Made by a program: the position numbers and the translations under genes. The notes beneath the pieces were generated by a model. That model was not told where the DNA came from and searched no databases. It saw only the letters and a program-made list of their open reading frames with translations. 49,060 bases of DNA from Candidatus Doudnabacteria bacterium RIFCSPHIGHO2_01_48_18 (GTDB lineage Bacteria; Patescibacteriota; Doudnabacteria; UBA920; 2-01-FULL-46-14). How positions within the stretch are numbered: the stretch's first letter is position 1; the number at the start of each line of letters is the position of its first letter. Of this stretch, positions 8,178 through 15,585 are shown one piece after another. The stretch is from contig MFEF01000022.1 in NCBI GenBank assembly GCA_001777515.1, positions 1-49,060 on the forward strand, given 5' to 3'.

Positions 8178-8636
8178 TTATTTCAAATCTTTTGAATCCA
8201 GGGCTTTTTCGATTTCGGCATCGAGGTCGATTTCAATCTTTTTACCTTCGGTTCGCGGTTTGCCAGCTTCAACAGGCTTTGCTTCCTCTTGCGGGATTCT
8301 TCGCTTGAGTTTCGCCTGAAGCGCTTTGTCTTTTTCCATCCTGATCAAACCTTCGTCCATATTGATAATCATATGACGAATCACGTTTTGATAGGTACGG
8401 ATGCGGTGTTCGATTTCATTAATTTTGTCCGCGGGCGCGGAAAAATTGTCGAGCACGTAAACAGCGTTGCGGGTTTTCTTGATAGGATAGGCAAGTTTCT
8501 TTTTACCCAAATCCTCATGCTTTTCTACGATTCCGCCTGCGGTTTCGATATATTTTTTTACTTCTTCGGTGATTTTTGGCACCTCGTCATCAGACACATT
8601 ATTGCTGATGATATACATTAACTCGTATTTTGCCAC
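8178..8636 (-). CDS. rpsF: 30S ribosomal protein S6
   Basis: Binds 16S rRNA with S18. 152 aa from a GTG start (VAKYELMYIISNN). The GTG is chosen because AAAAAAGGAG lies four bases before it and the family begins at this point; the longer open frame back to 8690 is leader. The core ends near residue 100 and is followed by a charged extension (KPRTEGKKIEIDLDAEIEKAL) not found in short S6 proteins. First gene of the rpsF-ssb-rpsR-efp operon, with a promoter at 8798-8770 and a structured leader between. Confidence 0.94.
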   Translation of the reverse strand: MAKYELMYIISNNVSDDEVPKITEEVKKYIETAGGIVEKHEDLGKKKLAYPIKKTRNAVYVLDNFSAPADKINEIEHRIRTYQNVIRHMIINMDEGLIRMEKDKALQAKLKRRIPQEEAKPVEAGKPRTEGKKIEIDLDAEIEKALDSKDLK

Positions 8637-8700
8637 GTTGCTCCTTTTTTCCAAAACAAAAACCGTTCTGGAACTTAATTTTAAATACAATTTACAGCCT

Positions 8701-8748
8701 TATATTCTGGAATCGCTTCTGGCGATCTCCTCCGCAGAGGAGAATATA
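8701..8748 (-). promoter_or_regulatory. three-way-junction leader RNA of the rpsF operon
   Basis: In the minus-strand transcript the segment closes on itself: an outer stem (8743-8748 with 8701-8706), a perfect 6-bp hairpin CTCCTC/GAGGAG with a four-base loop (8727-8742) and a second hairpin ATCGC/GCGAT (8712-8726). It lies in the roughly 125-base leader between promoter and rpsF. S6:S18 autoregulatory leaders are known in this position in other bacteria; whether this is one is inference. Confidence 0.55.
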
Positions 8749-8769
8749 TGACTATTAATTTGTTTGAAC

Positions 8770-8798
8770 AGTATAACAAGGATAAAGCGTCTGGTCAA
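8770..8798 (-). promoter_or_regulatory. rpsF operon promoter
   Basis: TTGACC (8798-8793), 17-base spacer, TATACT (8775-8770). The predicted start near 8763 gives a leader of about 125 bases before the GTG of rpsF, unlike the leaderless promoters elsewhere in the window. Confidence 0.65.
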
Positions 8799-8828
8799 GA
8801 CCGATTTTTGGCTGATTTTTGGCAACAA

Positions 8829-8852
8829 AAAGAGGCATCCTTGCCTCTTTTA
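8829..8852 (-). terminator. terminator after ychF
   Basis: GAGGCA and TGCCTC arms with an AGGA loop, followed on the minus strand by TTTTT. It lies about 20 bases past the ychF stop. Read on the plus strand it also ends in a T run, so it can work both ways. Confidence 0.75.
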
Positions 8853-8870
8853 CTACTGCGCAATTTCATC

Positions 8871-9926
8871 CTAGACGTTGAACTTGAACAGCATTATATC
8901 TCCATCCTGAACCACATACTCCTTGCCTTCAGATCTGGCCCAACCCTTTTCGCGCGCTTTAACCCAGCCCGGCGCTTCAACGAATTTATCATAGGCGACC
9001 ACGTCTGCTTTGATAAAGCCTTTTTCAAAATCCGTATGAATTTTGCCGGCCGCCTGTGGGGTTTTGTCGCCTTTTGTTATAGTCCAGGCTCTTGTTTCTT
9101 GTTCCCCGGCTGTGAAAAAAGTCTGCAAGCCCAGGGTTTGGTAGGCGGCTTTGATCAGGCGATCCAGCCCCGATTCTGCAAGACCCAGCTCTTTGAGATA
9201 ATGCTTGCGTTCATTTTCCGGGATTTGTGCGATTTCCGATTCAATCTGGGCATCGAGCGCGAGGAAATTGTCCGGCGCTGTCTCGCCCGATTTTACATTA
9301 GCCACGTACAGAATCGGTTTGTTCGTAAGAAATGGAAACTCAAACATGAATTTTTGTTCCTCTTCCGTTATCGAAACAGAGCTAGCCAGTCTCCCAGCGG
9401 ATAGCGCGTCAAAATATTTTTGAGCGAGCGCGGCTTTCACAATGTCTTCGTGCTTTCCAGATCTCGCCGATTTTTTGAAATTTTCATTTTTTTTCTCCAC
9501 AAGCTGCAGGTCCGCAAGAATCAGTTCGGTTTCAATGGTTTCGATATCGCGCTTGGGATCCACGTTGCCAGAAACGTGCGTGATATTTTTGTCTTCAAAA
9601 AACCGCACAACCTCAACGATCGCGTCCACCTCTCTGACGTGCGCCAAGAACTGGTTACCGAGACCTTCGCCTTTGTGCGCGCCGGCAACAAGGCCGGCAA
9701 TATCCTTGAACTCGATGACTGTGGGCACAGTCTTTTTGGATTTTTCAATCCTAGCCAGCACATCAAGCCGCGGTTCTGGCACGGTCACTACCCCGACGTT
9801 CGGCTCAATAGTGGCAAAGGGATAATTGGCAGCCTCAACCTGCAGCCCGGAAATGGCATTAAAAAGCGTGGATTTCCCCACGTTCGGCAGTCCGACGATT
9901 CCGACCGATAGTTTTGAACTCGACAT
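8871..9926 (-). CDS. ychF: ribosome-associated ATPase YchF/OLA1
   Basis: Obg-family P-loop protein that prefers ATP, binds ribosomes and affects translation and stress responses. 351 aa: P-loop GLPNVGKST (residues 12-20), switch region with [14 protein letters not shown], the DIAGLV G3 motif, a coiled insertion, YVANV in place of a GTPase NKxD motif, and a C-terminal TGS domain ending in DGDIMLFKF. Full length for the family. Its first 23 codons are also read, in another frame, as the C terminus of the adjacent serine recombinase, so the gene's 5' end seems to be the integration target of the neighbouring element while coding capacity is kept. Confidence 0.96.
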   Translation of the reverse strand: MSSSKLSVGIVGLPNVGKSTLFNAISGLQVEAANYPFATIEPNVGVVTVPEPRLDVLARIEKSKKTVPTVIEFKDIAGLVAGAHKGEGLGNQFLAHVREVDAIVEVVRFFEDKNITHVSGNVDPKRDIETIETELILADLQLVEKKNENFKKSARSGKHEDIVKAALAQKYFDALSAGRLASSVSITEEEQKFMFEFPFLTNKPILYVANVKSGETAPDNFLALDAQIESEIAQIPENERKHYLKELGLAESGLDRLIKAAYQTLGLQTFFTAGEQETRAWTITKGDKTPQAAGKIHTDFEKGFIKADVVAYDKFVEAPGWVKAREKGWARSEGKEYVVQDGDIMLFKFNV

Positions 9927-11502
9927 TTTGATTAGTTAAAGGGATATAACCAGATACTTGTAAAAGCTGTTTAGTGCCAATGATTTTTTCGACAGTATTC
10001 AGTAGTATCGCCCGTTTTGCTCCAAAGTTCAAGCCTTGTAAAGTCAGCTTTGCTTTTTGAGCGAATGTCTGTATTTCGCGCTGGCTTGGCAATTCGTTGA
10101 CTTGGCTTTGGCTGGCTTCACTCGCGGCATTTGCGATTTGCGTTTCCAACGCGCTAATCTTTTCTCTTACCGGCATAGTGTAGCCTTTGAGCTGTTCCAG
10201 AGTAAACAGGCTTGCGCCGTATGCTTTGTTATATCGTTCTTCCTGTCCTTTTAGCTTTTCAATCTCTTTTTTCAATGCCTCAATGTCCACAAAAGCAGTT
10301 TTGGCTTTGCTGTGCCTGGCCTTGAACCAGCGATTGACTTGCTCCGCCATGAGTTTTGACGAACTCATAAGCTGGGCAATCTTTTGCCAGACGAGCTGGT
10401 CGGCCAGTCTCGCATTGATACCTTTTTCCTCACAATTCGGCGGCAATGGGAAATTCAAAACTCTGTCGCTACAGCGATAATATAAGTTTGGTTTGTTTAC
10501 ATAGCCTTCGCCATGCCTCGGCCTACCACAAGGGCATACAATGCGTCCTGCGAGCAGGTAGTCATTCTTTTTGTTGCGCTGGCAAAGTGCAAAGTTTGTT
10601 TCCAGTTGCTTTCGGGCTTTCTGAAATATCTCTGGAGCAATAATCGCTGGCACAGGAATTGTTATCCATTCCTCTTTGGGTCTTTTCCTGCGGCTGGTCT
10701 TCTTCATTTTTTTGTATTTCTCATTTTTGAGCGGGTGTTCAGGAACTACGGCATAGGAACTGCCCCAGTGGGTCTCTCCGATATAAGCTCTATGTCGTAA
10801 AAGAGTGCTCAATGTGCTGGTGTTCCAAACGCCTCACTTGCTTTTGCGCGGCTTAATTTTCATTTCCTGTAATCTCCTAACTACGCCTCGCAAGGTCATG
10901 CCTTCGTTGGCAACCCACGAAAATATCATTGTGATAATCCGAGCTTCCTCTGGATTGATTTCATAATAGCCGTGCCTGTTGTCCAGCTTTGGGATATAGG
11001 TGTAGCCGTATAGAGGTTCACTAACCAAAATGTGTCCTTCTCTGACTTTGCGGAGCTTGCCGAGCCGAAAACGCTCGGTGATTTTTGCTCGTTCATATTC
11101 AGCAAACAAGCCTCTCACGCCATGCAAAATTTTGTCCTCGCTGTTTTTTGGAGCGGCAACAGTGATAAACATTATCTCAATGTCAGCTTCCCGCAATTCG
11201 TCCATAACGAGTTCCTGATATGAATAGCGGCGAGCCAAGCGGTCTGGGTCATAAATAAGCACTGCTTCCCAGACTTTGCTTTTTGCGTCTTGCCGCAGTT
11301 TATCAAGAGCGGGTCTGGCTAAAATGTCGCCGCTCCAGCCGTCGTCTGTATATTCCTCGACTATGGTATAGCTGTTTTTCTGGGCAAATTCCTGAAGCGA
11401 GTTTATCTGGTTTTGTATAGTTTGCTGTTCCTCTTGGGCTGACGTGGACACACGGGCATAAGTGGCAATCAGTCTTATTTGTTTGTCGGTTGTAGGATTC
11501 AT
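9859..11502 (-). pseudogene. large serine recombinase, interrupted by one TGA
   Basis: Site-specific recombinase of the resolvase/integrase type. The N-terminal part (10834-11502, 222 aa) has the catalytic resolvase fold, with YARVSTSAQEEQQT holding the nucleophilic Ser and YDPDRLARR. The rest (to 9859) has the recombinase domain (LRHRAYIGE), a zinc ribbon (CPCGRPRHGEGY...YRC) and a coiled coil. Both parts are in one frame, separated only by TGA at 10836-10834 after KPRKSK, where a CGA Arg codon would fit. The last 20 or so residues (ending [16 protein letters not shown]) are encoded inside ychF. Either a recent nonsense mutation or strain variation; the element is probably immobile unless read through. 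Confidence 0.85.
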
Positions 11503-11678
11503 TTTATTTTATGTTTTTCCATAAACTTTTTTATCTCGGACTTGGGTATGCGAAGCAAAGCTGTCTTGCCTGTGCCCAATTTGTAGCCCTTGAGACTGCC
11601 TTGTTTGAGCCAGCGCATTACAGTGCGGGGATGAACTCTAAAGAATTTTGCGACTTCTTCTCTTGTAAGAAATTCCAT
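11499..11678 (-). CDS. small excisionase-like HTH protein
   Basis: 59 aa, beginning MEFLTREEVAKFFRV, followed by RTVMRWLKQGSLKGYKLG and a short wing, which is the MerR/excisionase-type helix-turn-helix (HTH_17). Such proteins act as recombination directionality factors or regulators. The stop codon overlaps the recombinase start (ATGA at 11502-11499), so the two are translationally coupled. The ATG lies six bases after a TATAAT box, so the mRNA is probably leaderless. Confidence 0.85.
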   Translation of the reverse strand: MEFLTREEVAKFFRVHPRTVMRWLKQGSLKGYKLGTGKTALLRIPKSEIKKFMEKHKIK

Positions 11679-11684
11679 AAATTC

Positions 11685-11714
11685 ATTATAATCCTAATTG
11701 TTCATAGCTGTCAA
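11685..11714 (-). promoter_or_regulatory. consensus promoter of the HTH-recombinase operon
   Basis: TTGACA (11714-11709), 18-base spacer, TATAAT (11690-11685): both hexamers match consensus. The ATG follows six bases later. The promoter lies within the 3' end of the upstream 50-aa gene. Confidence 0.75.
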
Positions 11715-11846
11715 GTCGCTATCTTGCTTTAATGTTTCTTCAAAAAGAATGTCAAAAGCGTTATCCAGCCTCTCGCTATTGTCTGTATCGGCAAGCTGAT
11801 AACTCACACGCGGTTGATTTCGTTTTGTAGCTTTATTTGAAGTCAT
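11694..11846 (-). CDS. small protein of the element, 50 aa
   Basis: A frame of 50 codons starting ATG at 11846 overlaps the end of the replication-protein gene by 14 bases and ends just before the HTH gene. The protein starts basic and polar (MTSNKATKRNQPRVSYQLA) and becomes acidic and helical (NAFDILFEETLKQDSD). I do not recognise it. Tight overlap with the upstream gene supports translation by coupling; a role in control of replication or excision is only a guess from position. Confidence 0.5.
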   Translation of the reverse strand: MTSNKATKRNQPRVSYQLADTDNSERLDNAFDILFEETLKQDSDLTAMNN

Positions 11847-12999
11847 ACCTTTCAAACCTCTCTAATGCCGATTGTATGTCGCTGATGGCGTGCGATGGTG
11901 GCAAATCTTTGAGGGTCGTTGCCGAGGTTTTTATTTTGTCGGACAAGCGTGTCCAGCTTTTGCCTGTCCAGTTTTTTTCAATCTTGTTTCTGGTTTTTCT
12001 TACGCCACAGCGGTTTATGAGCGTATAGAGGCCGAGACTCGCCAACGCCGTATTTAGGGAATGTGCCTGTTTTTTCTTTTTTGAGTTTACGTCCCCAATC
12101 ATCGCGTCAAAAATTTCTTCAAGCGGCCGCTCCAATTTGAAAGCAAGCTGACTTGCTGGCGATTTTATTATCTCTTTCCAGCTCGCAAGCAACGCTTTTT
12201 TACAAAACTCCTTGTTAAACAACGCTTCAAAAGTTATACCCTTAATTTTTTCTCCCATCACCCTTGAAAGGAAAGTATTGAGACTTGGCTGTATTGCGAG
12301 CCGAACCTCAAAGCGCAGTATCTCTGGTTTTTGTTCGCCGCTCATGTTTTTAATCAGAGACTTCTCGTGTTGCAGTTTATCTTTATCTAAAGCCCTGTTC
12401 TTCGAGGCTTCAACGTCTTTGATTTTGTCGTAAAAAATGATGTTTGCAGACGAGGCGTAAAAATACAGAGCTTGGCCATCGTTGCCATAGTGCCTGACAT
12501 TCACGTCCTTTCGCTTGCCCACATCAGCCTTGTAAAGCGTGGAAATTGCGTCTTGGACAGTCAGGGGATGAGGAAGCGATATATTCTTGCCAAAATGGGC
12601 TTTTGCGACAACGGCCTTGCGGAGCATGGTTTCAAAAATTTTTATACCCATTCGGGACAGCCGAGATTTTAGCTCGCTAATAACTTTGTCAAAATCCGCA
12701 TCGTCCAATTCCTGAAGGCTGTTGTTGAACAGAAGCTTTGGGATTGAAAATTCGATATGCAGCTCATAAGTGGCCTTTATCCCGTCAAAACGCTGGTAGA
12801 CCGTGAGGCGAGGCATATAAATGCCTGCCTTTTTATCCGCAAGCGTTCTGTTCTGTTGGTATTTCATAAATTTGTGTCGGCCATATTGATGATTGAAACC
12901 TGCTTGGTTTTCTTGAATTATCAGCGCAGGGGTAAACAGGTTAGGGTCGCTAACCATAAAGTTCGGATATGCAATTTTGATAGCAATAGTATCGAGCAT
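11833..12999 (-). CDS. gene II-like phage/plasmid replication protein
   Basis: 388 aa, resembling the rolling-circle replication initiators of filamentous phages and related plasmids (gene II/X family). Supporting pattern: the start MLDTIAIKIAYPNF, a central SSANIIFYDKIKDVE block and an EILRFEVRLAI strand, in the order seen in that family. I could not assign the catalytic Tyr with certainty. It lies directly beside a region with a nested palindrome and direct repeats that could be its origin. Probably the maintenance or replication gene of the integrated element. Confidence 0.6.
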   Translation of the reverse strand: MLDTIAIKIAYPNFMVSDPNLFTPALIIQENQAGFNHQYGRHKFMKYQQNRTLADKKAGIYMPRLTVYQRFDGIKATYELHIEFSIPKLLFNNSLQELDDADFDKVISELKSRLSRMGIKIFETMLRKAVVAKAHFGKNISLPHPLTVQDAISTLYKADVGKRKDVNVRHYGNDGQALYFYASSANIIFYDKIKDVEASKNRALDKDKLQHEKSLIKNMSGEQKPEILRFEVRLAIQPSLNTFLSRVMGEKIKGITFEALFNKEFCKKALLASWKEIIKSPASQLAFKLERPLEEIFDAMIGDVNSKKKKQAHSLNTALASLGLYTLINRCGVRKTRNKIEKNWTGKSWTRLSDKIKTSATTLKDLPPSHAISDIQSALERFERYDFK

Positions 13000-13010
13000 A
13001 TAATCCTGCG

Positions 13011-13086
13011 TTTGTTGTCCTTTGGAGTATTCATATCTGTCTTTAGTTCCTCATTTGTTGTCCCGCAATTGCGGGGAATACTCCAA
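13011..13086. other. origin-like nested palindrome and direct repeats
   Basis: The 11-bp arms TTGGAGTATTC (13022-13032) and GAATACTCCAA (13076-13086) enclose a perfect 14-bp palindrome CCCGCAATTGCGGG (13062-13075). A 10-bp direct repeat TTTGTTGTCC lies at 13011-13020 and 13054-13063, the second copy running into the palindrome. Placed directly upstream of the replication-protein gene, this looks like a double-strand origin or an operator for that gene. Confidence 0.5.
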
Positions 13087-13100
13087 GCAAAAATTTCAGG

Positions 13101-13391
13101 TCATTCGCTGTATAGGCGATTCTTTAACATTTTCAGGTTGTCAAAAAACGACCGCGCTTTAACTTCAAGGCGGTCTGACCAGTAATCATCAACGACCTTT
13201 TCGATACCGATTTCTCGGCGAAAGATGAACTGGACTTTTTTGCGGTTGGTTTTATCCAATGAGACAAGTTCAAAGCCAGCCGAAACTAACGAAGCGGCCG
13301 CTCCTAAATCAAAGGTATGGAGATAGTTGTTGTAGTCGTCAGCAGAATTGCCGTTATCTTCTGCCCGACCTTTCTTTATTTTTTTGGCCAT
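13101..13391 (-). CDS. DUF5659-like protein
   Basis: 96 aa with a Lys-rich start and the block FDLGAAASLVSAGFELVSLDK followed by KKVQFIFRRE, the pattern of the small DUF5659 family found on phages, plasmids and integrated elements. Function unknown. The start codon lies within an inverted repeat (CCATAGAT at 13389-13396 and ATCTATGG at 13430-13437) that may be an operator. It precedes the origin-like region and the replication gene on the same strand. Confidence 0.7.
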   Translation of the reverse strand: MAKKIKKGRAEDNGNSADDYNNYLHTFDLGAAASLVSAGFELVSLDKTNRKKVQFIFRREIGIEKVVDDYWSDRLEVKARSFFDNLKMLKNRLYSE

Positions 13392-13466
13392 AGATAGTAA
13401 TGGTCTTTAATGATAATTTAGTAGCATTTATCTATGGCGAATTTCACGCACTGAAATATAAAATCA

Positions 13467-13497
13467 AAAAACCCCCCGTTTTATGGGGAGTTTTTGT
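13467..13497 (-). terminator. terminator after the 530-aa gene
   Basis: CCCC and GGGG arms around GTTTTAT; on the minus strand the GGGG arm side is followed by TTTTTTG. It lies about 35 bases beyond the stop of the 530-aa gene and about 75 bases before the DUF5659 start. Confidence 0.65.
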
Positions 13498-13532
13498 GGG
13501 TTTGATTAGCCTTCGGCTATAAACGAATTTCG

Positions 13533-15125
13533 CTATTGTTCTTCATAGACCTGGGGAGATTGCTTGTCCAAGTATTCTTTTACCCCTAAATCATCTTCGT
13601 TTTCGTCTATATTTTTTTTTCCGCTTTGTTCAGGCGGCGGAATTAAAGTAATTTTGATTTTATATGAATTTCCTTCCTTTTCGGGCGATGAGCGATAGGG
13701 ATAGAATGGGTCATAATCAAGCAAGAAGTAATTTTGCAGAGCTTTCGCTAACACCTCTTTTTGTTTTTTGTATTTATCCCTTGCTTCAGCGTCTTTAATT
13801 GTAAGCTCGCCGTTTACCTTTGCTAATACCTTTAAGAATACCCACGCCTCGCTTGGATTAGGATTTTTGCCTTTACCGACAAACCACATTTCTTTGTAAT
13901 TTACTTCGTGTTTAATATGCTTGACCTGAATGAAAATGTTTTCATCATCCAAAAATTTTATGGTAAAATTTTCCCATTTTGTTCCTGCTGGTAATTTATA
14001 TGGAAACCTATTAGTATTTTCTTTTTTAGCTTGGGCGATGGCTTTTAGCCCTTCTGGCAAGCCACCAATTTCCATTTGGCCTTTAATAATTTCAATTTTA
14101 TGTATTATTTCTTGGTCAGATTTACTACTCTCACTACCAGCTCTCTCTTGGTAAGTTTTTGCAAATTTGTCGTAAATTAGTTGAACTTTTCTGTAGGTCT
14201 CCGCAAAAAAATTGTGCTGAATGTCCTTAATCTCGTAATTCTCTGTTCCCTTGTGCCAATCAAAACAGCCATCCTTTTTGAAACCATCCAGTATGCCGTT
14301 AATTTCGGAAATCTTAAGTCCCGTAGTGGTAAGACGAGAAATGGGAACGAGTAATTTCGGTGGTTTATTGCTGTTTTCATAAATTCTCCATATCTCCTTC
14401 AAGACAAACAACTTATCGAACCACGCTTTTCGGGAAGTTGTATCAGTGAAATCCAAATTATTCACGGAGTTTCCGCTAACATGCGTTTCATCTTTGACCC
14501 GCTTTTTATAAACATCCATGAGCTTCTCATAAAATTTGGTAAATTTTATCCTATCAACCGGCACACTGACCTCGCTCTCCCACCGGTGGACATAATTATC
14601 TACAATATCAAACTCTCCTATATAGTGGTTATCTTTGAAATAACCAAGAGCTTTCCATCGGAACTCACAATACCTATCTCTCATATTGATTCCATCACCA
14701 GGCATAAGAGAAGAAAATCTGACAATCGAGGGTAGCAGAGGGATGATGACTTCACTTCCCGATGTCATTTGCAGTTCGTTCATTATGTCCGAAGCAACAT
14801 CAACAACTGCCAAAAAATTATCGCCCACCAGCATTTCCAAACTGCCGAAATGTCTAATATGGGCGTTGTTTAATGCTTGACGAAATTCATCAAGATTGAG
14901 GATTTTTACGCTGTAATTAAAACCTGTTTGATAATCCGGCTTTTTTAATATCTCAATCAGTCTATAATCCTTTGCCAACTTCTCGAAAATCTGGTCGTTG
15001 TCTTCCCTGGAAACAGATTTTTCCAATTCTCTGGTGTCAACCAAAACTGGACGGTCGCTCGGAGCTATCGCAAGCATTTCGTCTATAGTCTTGAGGATTA
15101 TCCAAATTTTGCCCTCTGGTGTCAT
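13533..15125 (-). CDS. unknown 530-aa protein of the mobile element
   Basis: I do not recognise this protein. From the ATG at 15125 (MTPEGKIWIILKTIDEML) it has a possible winged-helix-like N terminus, a middle part rich in aromatic and charged residues with VPVDRIKFTKFYEKLMDVY, a second helical region (WRIYENSNKPPKLLVPISRL), and a C-terminal half with KEMWFVGKGKNPNPSEAW and a charged tail. There is no signal peptide or membrane segment. An upstream in-frame ATG at 15185 would add 20 residues over the promoter region and is less likely. It is divergent from the HTH gene at 15204 and adjoins the restriction-modification genes, so a defence or regulatory role is possible but unproven. Confidence 0.6.
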   Translation of the reverse strand: MTPEGKIWIILKTIDEMLAIAPSDRPVLVDTRELEKSVSREDNDQIFEKLAKDYRLIEILKKPDYQTGFNYSVKILNLDEFRQALNNAHIRHFGSLEMLVGDNFLAVVDVASDIMNELQMTSGSEVIIPLLPSIVRFSSLMPGDGINMRDRYCEFRWKALGYFKDNHYIGEFDIVDNYVHRWESEVSVPVDRIKFTKFYEKLMDVYKKRVKDETHVSGNSVNNLDFTDTTSRKAWFDKLFVLKEIWRIYENSNKPPKLLVPISRLTTTGLKISEINGILDGFKKDGCFDWHKGTENYEIKDIQHNFFAETYRKVQLIYDKFAKTYQERAGSESSKSDQEIIHKIEIIKGQMEIGGLPEGLKAIAQAKKENTNRFPYKLPAGTKWENFTIKFLDDENIFIQVKHIKHEVNYKEMWFVGKGKNPNPSEAWVFLKVLAKVNGELTIKDAEARDKYKKQKEVLAKALQNYFLLDYDPFYPYRSSPEKEGNSYKIKITLIPPPEQSGKKNIDENEDDLGVKEYLDKQSPQVYEEQ

Positions 15126-15145
15126 CGTAATTTTTATAGTAATTC

Positions 15146-15174
15146 TTGCTTGTAAAAGTTTTATACTATATACT
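15146..15174 (+). promoter_or_regulatory. promoter of the HTH gene
   Basis: TTGCTT (15146-15151), 17-base spacer, TATACT (15169-15174), then a short leader with a GAGG ribosome site before ATG at 15204. It lies in the space shared with the divergent 530-aa gene. Confidence 0.6.
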
Positions 15175-15203
15175 GATGTTATCAAATGTGAGGTAAAAAA
15201 TCA

Positions 15204-15401
15204 ATGCCGAAAAAGCATAATTCAAACAAAATTCCAGAGCTACTCACCCTTAAAGAAGCGTGTGATATTTTGAAATGTCATCCGAATACCTTGCGGCAAT
15301 GGGACAAAAAAGGAATTTTGCCAGCTATCCGAATTGGGATTAAAAGAGTAATGCGGTATAGAAAACAGGATATAATGAAGCTATTAAAGCAGAAAAAATG
15401 A
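15204..15401 (+). CDS. MerR-like HTH DNA-binding protein
   Basis: 65 aa: a basic start, LLTLKEACDILKCHPNTLRQWDKKGILPAIRIG as a helix-turn-helix with wing, then KRVMRYRKQDIMKLLKQKK. This is the HTH_17/excisionase fold, a little different from the one beside the recombinase. It precedes the structured RNA and mod on the same strand and is divergent from the 530-aa gene, so it may control either the restriction-modification operon or its own intergenic region (inference). Confidence 0.8.
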   Translation: MPKKHNSNKIPELLTLKEACDILKCHPNTLRQWDKKGILPAIRIGIKRVMRYRKQDIMKLLKQKK

Positions 15402-15423
15402 ACTAAACTACAACTAATTTGTA

Positions 15424-15557
15424 TTTGCCTAAACCCTGTAGAGATACAGGGCATGGCAGAAAGTCCACTCTCATGCAGAGACGGTCATCCGTCTTGTCTA
15501 AGCCATGAGAGTGGCCGCTACCCGAAAGGGTGGTGGGGCAAGCGGGTGGCCTTTTTT
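15424..15557 (+). ncRNA. structured RNA upstream of mod (family not recognised)
   Basis: Four stems can be drawn without conflict: an outer TTGCC/GGCAA stem (15425-15429 with 15537-15541), a 7-bp hairpin with a GAGA loop (15434-15451), a perfect 11-bp stem CCACTCTCATG/CATGAGAGTGG (15465-15475 with 15504-15514) capped by a 6-bp hairpin (15479-15494), and a CTACCC/GGGTGG hairpin with a GAAA loop (15518-15533). Two GNRA loops favour the plus strand. GGCC (15513-15516) plus ACCC (15520-15523) can instead pair with GGGTGGCC (15544-15551), just before TTTTTT, forming a terminator that competes with the 11-bp and outer stems. It may be a free RNA or an attenuator of mod. Confidence 0.65.
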
Positions 15558-15585
15558 GTGCCCGAAAAAAATTATAATTACAATA

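Noticed and set aside
8748-9404. Plus-strand frame starting MTINLFEQYNKDK after a GAGGAG
   Set aside because: It runs through the ychF terminator and then antisense to ychF; the GAGGAG is one arm of the rpsF leader hairpin.
15424-15557. Structured RNA taken as RNase P RNA because of GAAAGTCC and GAAAGGGTG stretches
   Set aside because: It is far too short, the distances between these stretches do not fit, and the remaining conserved regions are missing.
15505-15585. Longer mod start at 15505
   Set aside because: It would translate the structured RNA; the Mod-like sequence begins at ATG 15586.
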